A model generated the notes under the pieces. That model was not told the DNA's origin and ran no database searches. It saw only the letters and a list, made by a program, of their open reading frames with translations. Source: JAUMBM01 sp964645715 (GTDB taxonomy: Bacteria > Bacteroidota > Bacteroidia > Chitinophagales > Saprospiraceae). From it: a DNA stretch of 64,000 nt. The stretch is from contig CAZYAO010000004.1 of assembly GCA_964645715.1 (NCBI GenBank), forward strand, positions 62,001 to 126,000. Direction: 5' to 3'. Position numbers and translations under genes: made by a program. Shown piece by piece: positions 42,899 to 51,105 of this stretch (the stretch's first letter is position 1; every line of letters starts with the position of its first letter).

Positions 42899-43546
42899 CT
42901 AGTCCTCTTTCAATTCAAGCGATACAATGGTATTCTGCACCCGCTGATCAAAGTAGCCCACCACCTGCTTACCATTCGCACCAACCAGTTCCGGCGTGAC
43001 AAAGAAAGGAAATGCCTCTACATGTTCCTCTTCTGTTTGGATGTACAACATACCCGGCAGATCGCCAGTCGTCTCCGTTTCTGCACCGCTCAGGATACCC
43101 CTGATTTGTTTGAGTTCCGCCAGATTTACCCCCGTCGTCTTCAGCAATGGTTTGCCATTGTATTTAACTTCCAGGAGCGCATTTTCGACCAGGCTTACGT
43201 ATTCAAAAGCGGCATATTTACCGACAGCAGCTGCCATTTTGCCGGGATCGAGGTCCGGAAATTCCTCCAGATTAAGTTGAAAGTTTTCTGAAAACTGCCG
43301 CTCGGGAAACTCGATGGTAAGCACCATGAACGGATAACCAGCATCTTCAGCAGCCTGGATAAGGCCAAATTCTTTGATGGGATCGGCAGGCGGGTTGCCC
43401 TCCATTGTCTCGCTCACAGGAGCAGCTGTATCGACAGCTTCCTGTGCCGCTTCGGCGCCAGCGCCGCCGGACTTGCAGGCGAGTAGAAAAAATATGCCAC
43501 CGATGGCGAGCATGCGCAGCATCCCTGGTGTGTTTAAGTTGCTCAT
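42899..43546 (-). CDS. Lipoprotein of unknown function
   Basis: 215 residues. The lipoprotein signal ends IFFLLAC (lipobox LLAC), then a Gly/Ala/Glu-rich spacer. The rest is a soluble domain with FGLIQAAEDAGYPFMVLTIEFPERQFSENFQLNLEEF and MLYIQTEEEHVEAFPFFVTPELVG. I recognise no family. An internal ATG at 43522 would give a shorter signal and cannot be excluded. It stands alone between hairpin clusters. Confidence 0.75.
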   Translation of the reverse strand: MSNLNTPGMLRMLAIGGIFFLLACKSGGAGAEAAQEAVDTAAPVSETMEGNPPADPIKEFGLIQAAEDAGYPFMVLTIEFPERQFSENFQLNLEEFPDLDPGKMAAAVGKYAAFEYVSLVENALLEVKYNGKPLLKTTGVNLAELKQIRGILSGAETETTGDLPGMLYIQTEEEHVEAFPFFVTPELVGANGKQVVGYFDQRVQNTIVSLELKED

Positions 43547-43584
43547 CTGATATGTGATTTTTATGATAGAATTGAAAGCCCGTA

Positions 43585-43665
43585 AATATTTTCGGGCGGC
43601 TGGGGCCGCCCAAAAATATTATAGCCGTGTAGCCCTCTTTGACGGCTGTCACCGTCAAAGAGGGC
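43585..43665. repeat. Two adjacent type A palindromes
   Basis: First: 43585-43620, arms AATATTTTcGGGCGGC / GCCGCCCaAAAATATT, loop TGGG. Second: 43632-43665, arm GCCCTCTTTGACGG, loop CTGTCA, core GACGGCTGTCACCGTC, where a G-C pair of the consensus is replaced by A-T on both sides. They lie between two minus-strand genes and may terminate the GWxTD gene. Confidence 0.85.
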
Positions 43666-43705
43666 TTTGAGTGAAACTATTTAAATACTTACAGGTGGCA
43701 CAAAA

Positions 43706-45160
43706 TCACCAGTCCAGAAAGTTCTGGCGGGCGCGCCTTCCCATATTATCCATCACATCGGTTCCCTGGATAAAATCCTGCGAGTGCTCACTGGGTGCAG
43801 CGCGATACAACTGCAACTGCCACTGGGGATTATTCCTTTCGCCTATCACATCACTGTGCAGCAGAATATAGTCGTCTGCCGCCAGACTGGGGTTGTAGAA
43901 GACGAAGCGGACGTTATTTTGATTAGTTTGTTTCACCTCGTCATAGCTCCAGATTTCATACGGTGGAGCGGAGGGCTCGTTTTCCTGTCGAACGATATCA
44001 TTGGGTCGGCCATATTTGAGGTATACATAGCCCCTGTCGGTTTCAAAACCATAGCGGAAACCTGAATCAAATTGCTGATCGACCGCCCGTGCCACCTCCA
44101 TGTATTTGTCGTAGGCATCCTTGGGACTGACAGCATTCTCCTTAGACCAGAAACTAAGCAGGTATATCTTTTGCGCGCGCAGACTGTCGTATCGTAGCAT
44201 AAGATTGACCACTTCTACATCCCGCTGGGGCAGGAGCGGCTGTATGGCCAACAGGCTGTATTTGAGTTCGGCAGCATCCATATTACTCACAAAAGACCCA
44301 CCCATCTGCTCATCGTTGACCTGTCGGTACAGCACCTGCAGATCGAACTGAGGATTGCTCCGCTGGAAGTCCGTCTTTTTGCTGCTCAGTAGTTGGCGGT
44401 TCCGGTCTTTGACTTCGATCGTCAATCGATAATTGCCACTGGGCAGATCCGTGATGTCCATCAGTTGTACAACCGGAACGACCGCTGTAGCCTCCTGACG
44501 CTTGTGCATTGTACGCACTACTTCTGTCTGTGCCCCATTGAGTCGCTCGATGACAAACGAGACAGCAAACGGCTCACCGATAAGCTTGTCGGCCTGATAA
44601 ATCTCGTGGTAGAGTGCCAGCGTTGTCGCGCTGCGTCCGTAAAAATTATAGGGAAGCAAGTCAAGATCAAGGCCATTTTTGGTAAAAGGGCCTTCAGCGG
44701 CAGCTTTTTCCACCGACGCCAGCAGGCATATATCGGACTGCTGCACACGATCCGTAGCAAAAGCAACGTCCAATGCCGACTTGTGCATCAACTTATTCTC
44801 AGGCTGATTAGCGTCTGTCATGAGAATCTCCATGACATAGGCACCATTGGGCAACGCATAGCGTTTAAGATCGCGGAAGTTTAACGCGCTGCGACTCTGA
44901 GGACTATTGAGCGTGAACTTATCAAACTGCACGATCCTGTCGCCATTGCTGAAAGTAATAACCACCTCAACGGCCGACACAAAGGTAGAATCGGGTTGTG
45001 GCAGTCTGGTAAGGCTCCGCCCCCAAAAGAAGAAGCCCACCTCTACGTAAGGCTGACCAGGGCTGTAATAGAGGTGATGACTGACACTGGCATCCAGTGC
45101 CTGCAATCGGCCAACACCCACAAAGACAAGACTCGCAATTACCCAGAAAAAGATGCGCAT
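43706..45160 (-). CDS. GWxTD domain protein, exported
   Basis: 484 residues from ATG 45160. The longer upstream start (45190) would overlap the -7 box, so I chose 45160, which gives a clean signal peptide MRIFFWVIASLVFVGVGRLQA. A beta-rich N-terminal region (SVSHHLYYSPGQPYVEVGFFFWG, LPNGAYVMEILMTDANQ, LPSGNYRLTIEVKDRNRQLL) precedes the GWxTD region (DSGFRYGFETDRGYVYLKYGRPNDIV, APPYEIWSYDEVKQTNQNNVRFVFYNP). It is a Bacteroidota-specific envelope family of unknown function. The promoter TAAATTTG lies 32 nt upstream. Confidence 0.88.
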   Translation of the reverse strand: MRIFFWVIASLVFVGVGRLQALDASVSHHLYYSPGQPYVEVGFFFWGRSLTRLPQPDSTFVSAVEVVITFSNGDRIVQFDKFTLNSPQSRSALNFRDLKRYALPNGAYVMEILMTDANQPENKLMHKSALDVAFATDRVQQSDICLLASVEKAAAEGPFTKNGLDLDLLPYNFYGRSATTLALYHEIYQADKLIGEPFAVSFVIERLNGAQTEVVRTMHKRQEATAVVPVVQLMDITDLPSGNYRLTIEVKDRNRQLLSSKKTDFQRSNPQFDLQVLYRQVNDEQMGGSFVSNMDAAELKYSLLAIQPLLPQRDVEVVNLMLRYDSLRAQKIYLLSFWSKENAVSPKDAYDKYMEVARAVDQQFDSGFRYGFETDRGYVYLKYGRPNDIVRQENEPSAPPYEIWSYDEVKQTNQNNVRFVFYNPSLAADDYILLHSDVIGERNNPQWQLQLYRAAPSEHSQDFIQGTDVMDNMGRRARQNFLDW

Positions 45161-45191
45161 ATGCGTATTGAATTTGGCCGGCATTGGCATA

Positions 45192-45199
45192 CAAATTTA
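45192..45199 (-). promoter_or_regulatory. -7 box of the GWxTD gene
   Basis: Plus-strand CAAATTTA reads TAAATTTG on the minus strand, 32 nt before ATG 45160. It supports the shorter start. Confidence 0.5.
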
Positions 45200-45204
45200 C
45201 AGCA

Positions 45205-45591
45205 TCATTGAGCTGTATTTGTTTGCTTACCAAAAGTGAACATAAAGTCGTACTGGTTAATCTGCGTTTTGAGCACCAGCACCGTATCTTCCAGTTTGAC
45301 GATTTCGTATTGCACAGTCATCGGATCCCCCAGTTGTGTTAGTTGGTTGCCGTCCAATTCGAAGGCCTGTTGCTGCGGACTACCCGTCAGGTTGGTAGAC
45401 AAGCTTCCGTCGCGATTGAATTCATAATAGAGAGAGGACATTCTTTCAGTGGGTCGACCGTTGCTGATGGCCTCGCGCAGCAACCAGCGACCCGACAATT
45501 TGCTCATCACCGCTTCTTCGTCGCTGCTGCAGGCCGTCAGTACAGCCAGCAATGCCATTGGAACAATCCCCAGCAGGAAAATTTTTGCCAT
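45205..45591 (-). CDS. Small lipocalin-like lipoprotein
   Basis: 128 residues from ATG 45591; the upstream open frame crosses the promoter. The signal MAKIFLLGIVPMALLAVLTAC has lipobox LTAC. The mature part (LSGRWLLREAISNGRPTERMSSLYYEFNRDGSLSTNL, QAFELDGNQLTQLGDP, EIVKLEDTVLVLKTQINQYDFMFTF) follows the small lipocalin-like (DUF4923/DUF5004-type) barrel pattern with the GxW start. Ligand unknown. Preceded by a clear -7 box. Confidence 0.78.
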   Translation of the reverse strand: MAKIFLLGIVPMALLAVLTACSSDEEAVMSKLSGRWLLREAISNGRPTERMSSLYYEFNRDGSLSTNLTGSPQQQAFELDGNQLTQLGDPMTVQYEIVKLEDTVLVLKTQINQYDFMFTFGKQTNTAQ

Positions 45592-45625
45592 GTTTTGATA
45601 ATCAGTTGAACTCACAGAATTAAGA

Positions 45626-45633
45626 CAAATATA
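45626..45633 (-). promoter_or_regulatory. -7 box of the small lipoprotein gene
   Basis: Plus-strand CAAATATA reads TATATTTG on the minus strand, 34 nt before ATG 45591. Confidence 0.6.
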
Positions 45634-45679
45634 GATACATTTTTTGTATGCCCCTGCCAAACGTATTTCGATACCAAAG

Positions 45680-46648
45680 CTAGTCGGCTGCTGCTGCCCT
45701 GCGCAACCGGTCATTGATAGCCCTGCCCAGCTGCTGTTCGGGCACTGGTTCAGCGACGATGAGATCCAGTGCCTGTGCGTCGAGATATCGCATAGCCGCA
45801 AATAAATGTTGCGCAGCTTCCGCCAGATTTCCCTCGGGCGAAAGTACGCACTGGTGGTCATCAGGGATACCCGCCACTTTACGACAAAAGGTAATCGACC
45901 CTATTCTTTCTGCCGGGTATTGCGCCCTGTAATCTTCTGCCCGCCCCAGCACCAGTGGCACCTTTGGGGCGTAATGACTTTTGAGCATACCCGGCGCCGC
46001 CGGATTGGAAGCCGAATGACTATGGACCCGCACACTTCCCAGCAGCTCCTCGATCTGCTCGACTGCCAGTCCCCCCTTGCGGTACACAACGACCTCTCCG
46101 TCCTCCATACCCACAATGGTGCTTTCCAGACCAATCGAGCAATTGCCCCCGTCGAGAATGTAAGAAATCTTGCCCTGCAACTGCTGGAAGACATGCCGGG
46201 CGGTTGTAGGACTAATATAGCCGAATGGATTAGCGCTGGGCGCAGCCAGCGGGAATCCGACTTTTTCCAGCAAAGCCCGCGTCAGCGGATGGGCCGGCAC
46301 ACGTATGGCTACCCTGGGCAAGCCTGAAGTCACCAAGTCCGGAATCACCTCCCTTTTGGACAACAGCAAAGTAAGCGGCCCCGGCATAAAGGCATCGGCC
46401 AACCGTTGCAGTGGCGGTGGCACTTCTTCCGTCCACGTGTTCAACAGAGCGGGCGAAGCCACGTGCAGGATAAGCGGATCGAACTGGGGTCTGTTTTTTA
46501 CCGTAAAAATTGCCGCTACGGCCTCATTGTTCAACGCATTACCAGCCAGCCCGTAGACTGTTTCCGTCGGGATGGCGACCAATTCACCAGCCGTCAGCAG
46601 TGCTGCCGCCCGTTCGATATCCGTGCCCGTTTCTGTTTGGTAATACAT
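45680..46648 (-). CDS. tsaC: Sua5/YrdC L-threonylcarbamoyladenylate synthase
   Basis: 322 residues. The YrdC domain has GELVAIPTETVYGLAGNALN, VKNRPQFDPLILHVAS, LPRVAIRVPAHPLTRALLEKVGFPLAAPSANPFGYISPTTARHV and GGNCSIGLESTIVG. The C-terminal about 110 residues (APGMLKSHYAPKVPLVLG to LDLIVAEPVPEQQLGRAINDRLRRAA) are the Sua5 extension, so this is the long form. It makes threonylcarbamoyl-AMP from threonine, bicarbonate and ATP, the first step of tRNA t6A37 modification. It is 81 bp downstream of the RibF fusion gene, same strand. Confidence 0.95.
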   Translation of the reverse strand: MYYQTETGTDIERAAALLTAGELVAIPTETVYGLAGNALNNEAVAAIFTVKNRPQFDPLILHVASPALLNTWTEEVPPPLQRLADAFMPGPLTLLLSKREVIPDLVTSGLPRVAIRVPAHPLTRALLEKVGFPLAAPSANPFGYISPTTARHVFQQLQGKISYILDGGNCSIGLESTIVGMEDGEVVVYRKGGLAVEQIEELLGSVRVHSHSASNPAAPGMLKSHYAPKVPLVLGRAEDYRAQYPAERIGSITFCRKVAGIPDDHQCVLSPEGNLAEAAQHLFAAMRYLDAQALDLIVAEPVPEQQLGRAINDRLRRAAAAD

Positions 46649-46729
46649 CTGAATTACGCTTCCTCTACATCAACCAGCCAGCCAGCAATTGGTTCACCTC
46701 CCACCTATCGCTGCGCAGCGCCGGCCGGA

Positions 46730-48736
46730 TTATTTTTTCCAAAAAGCAATATCGCTGAAATGCCTTTTCCCCAATGCAAAATACTGCCATACGATGCTGC
46801 CATAATAGATACCTGCATTGGAGCGGCCGGGGCGAACCGCGACCGATGCTATCAGCCGGTTGTAGTAGTGTCGCTTGCGCCACCAATAGGCCGCCCTCGG
46901 AAAGAAATACCAGTGCGCAGAGATGATGGCTGAGATGTGCTTCCATTTTCCTTGAAATAAAAACAGCCCTCCCGCGAGGCCGTCGAGCAGCAGGCGCAGC
47001 GGCAGCCACCAGATCAGCATGTAGATCGGTGCATTTTTGTAGACTGTCAGCAGGGTATTGCGGAAATTGAGGTACGCTTTGCGGGCCGACAGATAGTCGA
47101 GCGTTCCGCCCCCCAGGTGAAAGACTGAAGCATCGGGTGCAGACCAGATCTCGTAGCCCGCCCGTTTGAGCCGCCAGCAGATATCGATTTCCTCAGAATG
47201 TGCAAAATAATCCCCGTCGAAGCCCCCTACCCCATGAAAAAGGTCTGCTTTGATGAAAAGCGCCGCTCCACTGGCCCAAAAGATCTCTTCTGCTTTGTCG
47301 TACTGCCCGCGGTCATCCTCCAGATCGCTGAAGATACGACCCCGGCAGAACGGGTAGCCAAGCATGTCAATCCAGCCACCAGCAGCACCAGCATATTCAA
47401 ACTTGCCCGGTTGTGTAAGCGACAGAATTTTGGGCTGAACAGCAGCGACCTCCGGTGCCGACCAGAGGCGCTGCAGGCAGGGTTTCATCCATCCCTCCTG
47501 TACAGCCACGTCCGAATTGAGTAGCACGTAGGTGTCGGCATCCAAGGTCTTCAGTGCCTGGTTGTAGCCTTCTGCAAAGCCATAATTTTGGGGCAATGCA
47601 ATGACACTCACGTCTGGCTGGTGCGTCCTTACCCAATCTACAGAACCATCGGTTGATGCATTGTCTGCCAGATAAACAGTTGTGCCGGGCTCTGTATGGG
47701 CGAGGACAGACGGTAAATACTCCCTGAGATAAGCTATACCGTTGTAGTTCAGGATAACAATAGCCGTCTTGCGAGCCCGTTGAGCAGGCGCCGATGCAAG
47801 TGCAGCCGCCGCCAGGCGGGAACGTGCCTGCTCGCGATCTGCTGCGAGTTGCTGCTGCAGTGCCTCGACCGATTCGAATGTAGCGTCGGGTCGAATAAAC
47901 TCGACAAACTCAACCTCCAGCGTCTGGCCATAGATATACTCATCAAAATCAAAAATATTGACTTCAATCGAACGATGATTATCGTCTTTGATGGTCGGGC
48001 GCTGTCCGATGTACAACATACCCTCGTAGGTATTGCCTTCATGCAGTACCCGCACGGCATAAATACCATCCCGCGGAACCAGTTTATTGGGCGTACCCGG
48101 CTGCAGGTTGGCCGTTGGAAAGCCCATTTTTGTGCCTAGCTGGCGGCCATAGATAACCTTGGCGATGAGGGTATACGGATGACCCAGCAGCCGGTTGGCA
48201 GTGGCTATATCCCCCTCTTCTACCGCCTTGCGGATTTTTGTCGAACTGATAGAAAGATTATCAACTACCTGCTTTTCAATCTGTATCACTTCATAGCCCA
48301 ATGAGCGACCATGCCATTCGAGGTAGTTGATATCCCCCATCCTGTTGAGGCCAAAGCGATGATCGTAACCGATGACTACATAGCGAGGATGGAAGCGACC
48401 GACAATGAATTTGTGGATATACTCATCAGCACTCAGCTGGGAAAAAGCCACAGAGAAAGGCGCGATAACCAGATGGTCTACCGCATAGCTTCCAATCAGC
48501 GATATCTTTTCCTCGATGGTAGAGAGCAGACTGAGTTTGTCATCCTGCGGGTAGATAATGCTGCGCGGGTGCGGATGAAAAGTGATAACGACACTTTCGC
48601 CCCCCGTACGCCTTGCCAGCCGGTTGATTCGGTGCAACAATTCCTGATGCCCCAGATGCACCCCGTCGAACGAACCTATGGTAATTACCGCGTTGTTGAA
48701 CGCCGGCAGTTGATCTAAATCGTAATGTACCTTCAT
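46730..48736 (-). CDS. ribF: Fusion of riboflavin kinase/FAD synthetase (RibF) and family 2 glycosyltransferase
   Basis: 668 residues in one uninterrupted frame. Residues 1-about 305 are RibF: the FAD synthetase half has ITIGSFDGVHLGHQELL, VVITFHPHP and ISSTKIRKAV, and the kinase half has GRQLGTKMGFPTANL, DGIYAVRV and VEFVEFIRPDATFESVEALQQQL. A short Ala-rich linker (SRLAAAALASAPAQRARK) leads into a GT2 domain at about 325: TAIVILNYNG, YLADNASTDGSVDWV, YVLLNSDVAVQEGWM and EEIDICWRLKRAGYEIW, plus C-terminal hydrophobic segments. RibF makes FMN and FAD; GT2 builds surface glycans. The two activities are usually on separate proteins. No stop or frameshift separates them here. Confidence 0.93.
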   Translation of the reverse strand: MKVHYDLDQLPAFNNAVITIGSFDGVHLGHQELLHRINRLARRTGGESVVITFHPHPRSIIYPQDDKLSLLSTIEEKISLIGSYAVDHLVIAPFSVAFSQLSADEYIHKFIVGRFHPRYVVIGYDHRFGLNRMGDINYLEWHGRSLGYEVIQIEKQVVDNLSISSTKIRKAVEEGDIATANRLLGHPYTLIAKVIYGRQLGTKMGFPTANLQPGTPNKLVPRDGIYAVRVLHEGNTYEGMLYIGQRPTIKDDNHRSIEVNIFDFDEYIYGQTLEVEFVEFIRPDATFESVEALQQQLAADREQARSRLAAAALASAPAQRARKTAIVILNYNGIAYLREYLPSVLAHTEPGTTVYLADNASTDGSVDWVRTHQPDVSVIALPQNYGFAEGYNQALKTLDADTYVLLNSDVAVQEGWMKPCLQRLWSAPEVAAVQPKILSLTQPGKFEYAGAAGGWIDMLGYPFCRGRIFSDLEDDRGQYDKAEEIFWASGAALFIKADLFHGVGGFDGDYFAHSEEIDICWRLKRAGYEIWSAPDASVFHLGGGTLDYLSARKAYLNFRNTLLTVYKNAPIYMLIWWLPLRLLLDGLAGGLFLFQGKWKHISAIISAHWYFFPRAAYWWRKRHYYNRLIASVAVRPGRSNAGIYYGSIVWQYFALGKRHFSDIAFWKK

Positions 48737-48743
48737 AACAACG

Positions 48744-48806
48744 CAAAAGTAATCCTATTCCTACACGAAAAAACCTAATGCAACAAAGAATTGTTCTATA
48801 ACTTTG
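48744..48806. promoter_or_regulatory. Divergent -7 boxes between ribF fusion and apbC
   Basis: Minus strand: TACTTTTG (plus-strand CAAAAGTA, 48744-48751) only 7 nt before the ATG at 48736, implying a very short or leaderless 5' end. Plus strand: TAACTTTG at 48799-48806, 33 nt before the apbC ATG at 48840. Confidence 0.5.
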
Positions 48807-48839
48807 TCAGATTAAGCTGTAAAAAAGCCCGCGAACGCG

Positions 48840-49940
48840 ATGGAATACGATAAAACAACCGTGGTAAAAGCACTGGCCAAGGTAATGGATCCCAACACTG
48901 GTCAAGATCTCATATCTGCCAGTATGGTGCGCGATCTACAGATTGATGGTCATAACGTCAATTTCACACTTGAATTGCCTTCCCTCAGCGCAACTTACAA
49001 GTCAGACCTCAATTTTGCCTGCATGGAGGCCATCATGGCCGTTTACCCGGCAGCCAATGTCAACATCCATGTCACTTCCCGGGCGCTCGACAACCAAGGA
49101 CAGGGACCGACCAACCCCATGAGTCAGGTGCGCAACATCATCGCCGTTGCCTCCGGCAAGGGCGGTGTCGGCAAATCTACCGTAGCCGTCAATCTGGCAC
49201 TTGCCCTGCAACAACTGGGTGCTAAGGTAGGGCTGCTGGATGCAGATTTGTACGGTCCCTCCATGCCTACCATGCTTGGACTGCAAGGGCAGCGCCCCAA
49301 GGTGCAAGATTTTTACGGGCAGCCCAAGATTGTACCGCTGCAGGCTTACGGGATGCCAGTCATGTCTATCGGCTTCATCATTGAGCCGGAGCAGGCTGTT
49401 GTGCTACGCGGCCCCCGGCTGTCAGGCGTCATCCGGCAGTTTTTCAACGACACTGTCTGGCCGCCATTGGATTACTTAGTAGTTGATTTACCACCCGGCA
49501 CAGGCGATGTACAGCTCACGCTAGTACAAACAGCTCCCATCACGGGGGTAGTGCTGGTCACCACACCGCAGGAAGTAGCCTTAGTTGACGCTGTAAAAGC
49601 CATGAACATGTTCCTGCTGCCCAATATCAATGTCCCCATTTTGGGCGTGGTCGAAAATATGGCTTGGTTTACCCCTGCCGAGCTGCCCAACAACAAATAC
49701 TACATTTTTGGTGAGGGAGGAGGTAAAAAGCTCGCTAAGATGAGCAACAGCGTACTGCTGGGGCAGGTGCCGCTGGTGCAGGGCATCCGGGAATCAGGCG
49801 ATGCCGGTAAGCCGGCAGCCTTGGCCGCAGAAGCTTCCGTGCAGGAGGCTTTCGCCAAAATTGCCCGCGACACAGCGCGGCAGATTGCCGTACGCAATGA
49901 AACACTGGCACCGACACAAGTTGTACGGTTGGACAATTAG
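48840..49940 (+). CDS. apbC: Mrp/ApbC P-loop iron-sulfur carrier protein
   Basis: 366 residues. The N-terminal about 95 residues form a DUF59/MIP18-like domain (VVKALAKVMDPNTGQDLISASMVRDLQID). The P-loop ATPase follows: VASGKGGVGKSTVAVNLAL (deviant Walker A), LLDADLYGPSMPTMLG, VVDLPPGTGDVQLTLVQ and ENMAWFTP. The usual C-terminal CxxC is not evident; the corresponding stretch reads AWFTPAELPNNKYYIFGEGGGKKLA, which occurs in many Bacteroidota Mrp proteins. It is expected to carry or insert Fe-S clusters. It precedes a NifU-domain gene, which supports this role. Confidence 0.92.
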   Translation: MEYDKTTVVKALAKVMDPNTGQDLISASMVRDLQIDGHNVNFTLELPSLSATYKSDLNFACMEAIMAVYPAANVNIHVTSRALDNQGQGPTNPMSQVRNIIAVASGKGGVGKSTVAVNLALALQQLGAKVGLLDADLYGPSMPTMLGLQGQRPKVQDFYGQPKIVPLQAYGMPVMSIGFIIEPEQAVVLRGPRLSGVIRQFFNDTVWPPLDYLVVDLPPGTGDVQLTLVQTAPITGVVLVTTPQEVALVDAVKAMNMFLLPNINVPILGVVENMAWFTPAELPNNKYYIFGEGGGKKLAKMSNSVLLGQVPLVQGIRESGDAGKPAALAAEASVQEAFAKIARDTARQIAVRNETLAPTQVVRLDN

Positions 49941-49943
49941 TAT

Positions 49944-49951
49944 TACTTTTG
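49944..49951 (+). promoter_or_regulatory. -7 box ahead of the NifU-domain gene
   Basis: TACTTTTG, 14 nt before the ATG at 49966. It argues against longer starts in the upstream frame. Confidence 0.5.
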
Positions 49952-49965
49952 CTAAAATGCATATC

Positions 49966-50214
49966 ATGTTATCCTCTGAAAAAGAACAGCTGCTGCAGGC
50001 TATCGATGCCGCACTCGATGCAGTGCGACCCCACTTAGCCGTCGACGGTGGCAATGTAGAGGTTGTAGATGTCACTGACGAAGGCATCGTACAGGTAAAA
50101 TGGCTGGGCAACTGCCAAAACTGCAACATGTCCGTTTTTACCATGCGTGCAGGTGTGGAACAGGCTATCCGGAGTCGTGTGCCCGAAATCGCTGGTGTGG
50201 AAGCTGTTAACTAA
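49966..50214 (+). CDS. NifU C-terminal-domain Fe-S scaffold protein
   Basis: 82 residues from ATG 49966 (MLSSEKEQLLQAIDAAL); ATG 49957 is also possible. The core AVRPHLAVDGGNVEVVDVTDEGIVQVKWLGNCQNCNMSVFTMRAGVEQ holds the CxxC motif (NCQNC) that binds a labile Fe-S cluster. Full length for the stand-alone NfuA/NifU-type scaffold in Bacteroidota. It lies 25 bp after apbC, so the two probably cooperate in cluster transfer. Confidence 0.93.
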   Translation: MLSSEKEQLLQAIDAALDAVRPHLAVDGGNVEVVDVTDEGIVQVKWLGNCQNCNMSVFTMRAGVEQAIRSRVPEIAGVEAVN

Positions 50215-50322
50215 TCCATTAATTTTTTTAACGCAATTTTAACCACAGACACAGCTGAATCAGACAACATTTGAGCGACCTCAAACGCTTTTATGATATA
50301 CTCTGTAAAAATTACTTCAGCT

Positions 50323-50781
50323 ATGAAAAAGGTACTTCTCCTTTCAGGTTTTTTTGCCCTCTTATTCTTGGGTAGCTTGCAGGCGCAGACGCAGTACAAA
50401 GTCGTCACAGTTGTCGAGTCCATCATTCCGGCAGGAATAGGCCGCTCGCGCATCATTGAAAACAACGAGGCTGTACCCATCGCCCAATATACGACGCAAC
50501 GTACCGACGGCCGCACCAGCGGGCAGGGTGACATTGACCGCAGCGACCTCAAGATCAGCAATTTCTACGAAACAAAGCTGCTCAACTTCTTTAGTATGGG
50601 TGGCATCAACTTTCAGAACATCGCCTCTAACGATGCGCTGATCAGCGCCAAACTCGACCAGCTGACCGCTGAGGGGTGGGAGCTGGCGTTTGTTACCAGC
50701 GGTGTAGAAAGTCAGGGCTCGGATACTGACCAACAAGGTATTTTTATTACCCGCTTTGTTTTTAAGAAGGTCAGCCGATAA
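50323..50781 (+). CDS. Small secreted protein of unknown function
   Basis: 152 residues from ATG 50323 (MKKVLLLSGFFALLFLGSLQAQ, signal peptide ending QAQ). The rest includes YKVVTVVESIIPAGIGRSRII, LLNFFSMGGINFQNIASNDALISAKLDQLTAEGWELAFVTSGVES and FITRFVFKK. DUF4177-like wording (LDQLTAEGWELAFVTSG) suggests a small alpha/beta domain, but I would not assign a function. The last five codons and stop (KKVSR, 50764-50781) are the first part of a 60-bp tandem repeat that continues after the gene. Confidence 0.8.
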   Translation: MKKVLLLSGFFALLFLGSLQAQTQYKVVTVVESIIPAGIGRSRIIENNEAVPIAQYTTQRTDGRTSGQGDIDRSDLKISNFYETKLLNFFSMGGINFQNIASNDALISAKLDQLTAEGWELAFVTSGVESQGSDTDQQGIFITRFVFKKVSR

Positions 50782-51034
50782 ATATGTTCATTTTGCTGCT
50801 TCCAGCAGCAAAATGAACCAACAAAGAAGGTCAGCCGATAAATATGTTCATTTTGCTGCTTTCAGCAGCAAAATGAACNNNNNNNNNNNNNNNNNNNNNN
50901 NNNNNNNNNNNNNNNNNNNNNNNNNNNNNNNNNNNNNNNNNNNNNNNNNNNNNNNNNNNNNNNNNNNNNNNNNNNNNNAAGAAGGTCAGCCGATAAATAT
51001 GTTCATTTTGCTGCTTTCAGCAGCAAAATGAACC
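50764..51034 (+). repeat. 60-bp tandem repeat containing a C-type hairpin, collapsed at an assembly gap
   Basis: At least three copies of a 60-bp unit beginning AAGAAGGTCAGCCGATAA: 50764, 50824, and one resuming after the gap at 50979. Each unit holds a perfect 14-bp stem GTTCATTTTGCTGC with loop TTyCA. The first copy includes the end of the preceding gene, so the gene's last codons and stop have been amplified. The 100-N gap (50879-50978) inside it hides an unknown number of copies. The spacing of the outer copies is not a multiple of 60, which also shows the gap length is arbitrary. Confidence 0.9.
50879..50978. other. Assembly gap (100 N) in the tandem repeat
   Basis: Exactly 100 N, flanked on both sides by the same 60-bp unit; most likely an assembly break caused by the repeat. 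Confidence 0.98.
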
Positions 51035-51040
51035 AATAAA

Positions 51041-51084
51041 GCAAGTGCCCGTTGATTTTTTCTAAAAAATCAACGGGCACTTGC
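51041..51084. terminator. Type B palindrome, convergent terminator
   Basis: A perfect 21-bp stem starting GCAAGTGCCCGTTGA followed by T6, loop CT, then A6 and the complement. The inner part TTGATTTTTT/AAAAAATCAA matches other B elements. It sits between the secreted-protein gene and the convergent peptidase. Confidence 0.85.
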
Positions 51085-51105
51085 TTATATCCTGTACGTA
51101 CTTGA

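Noticed and set aside
50764..51034. 60-bp tandem repeat as a possible CRISPR array
   Set aside because: The whole 60-bp unit is repeated with almost no variation, so there are no unique spacers, and the unit contains the end of a gene. No cas genes are nearby.
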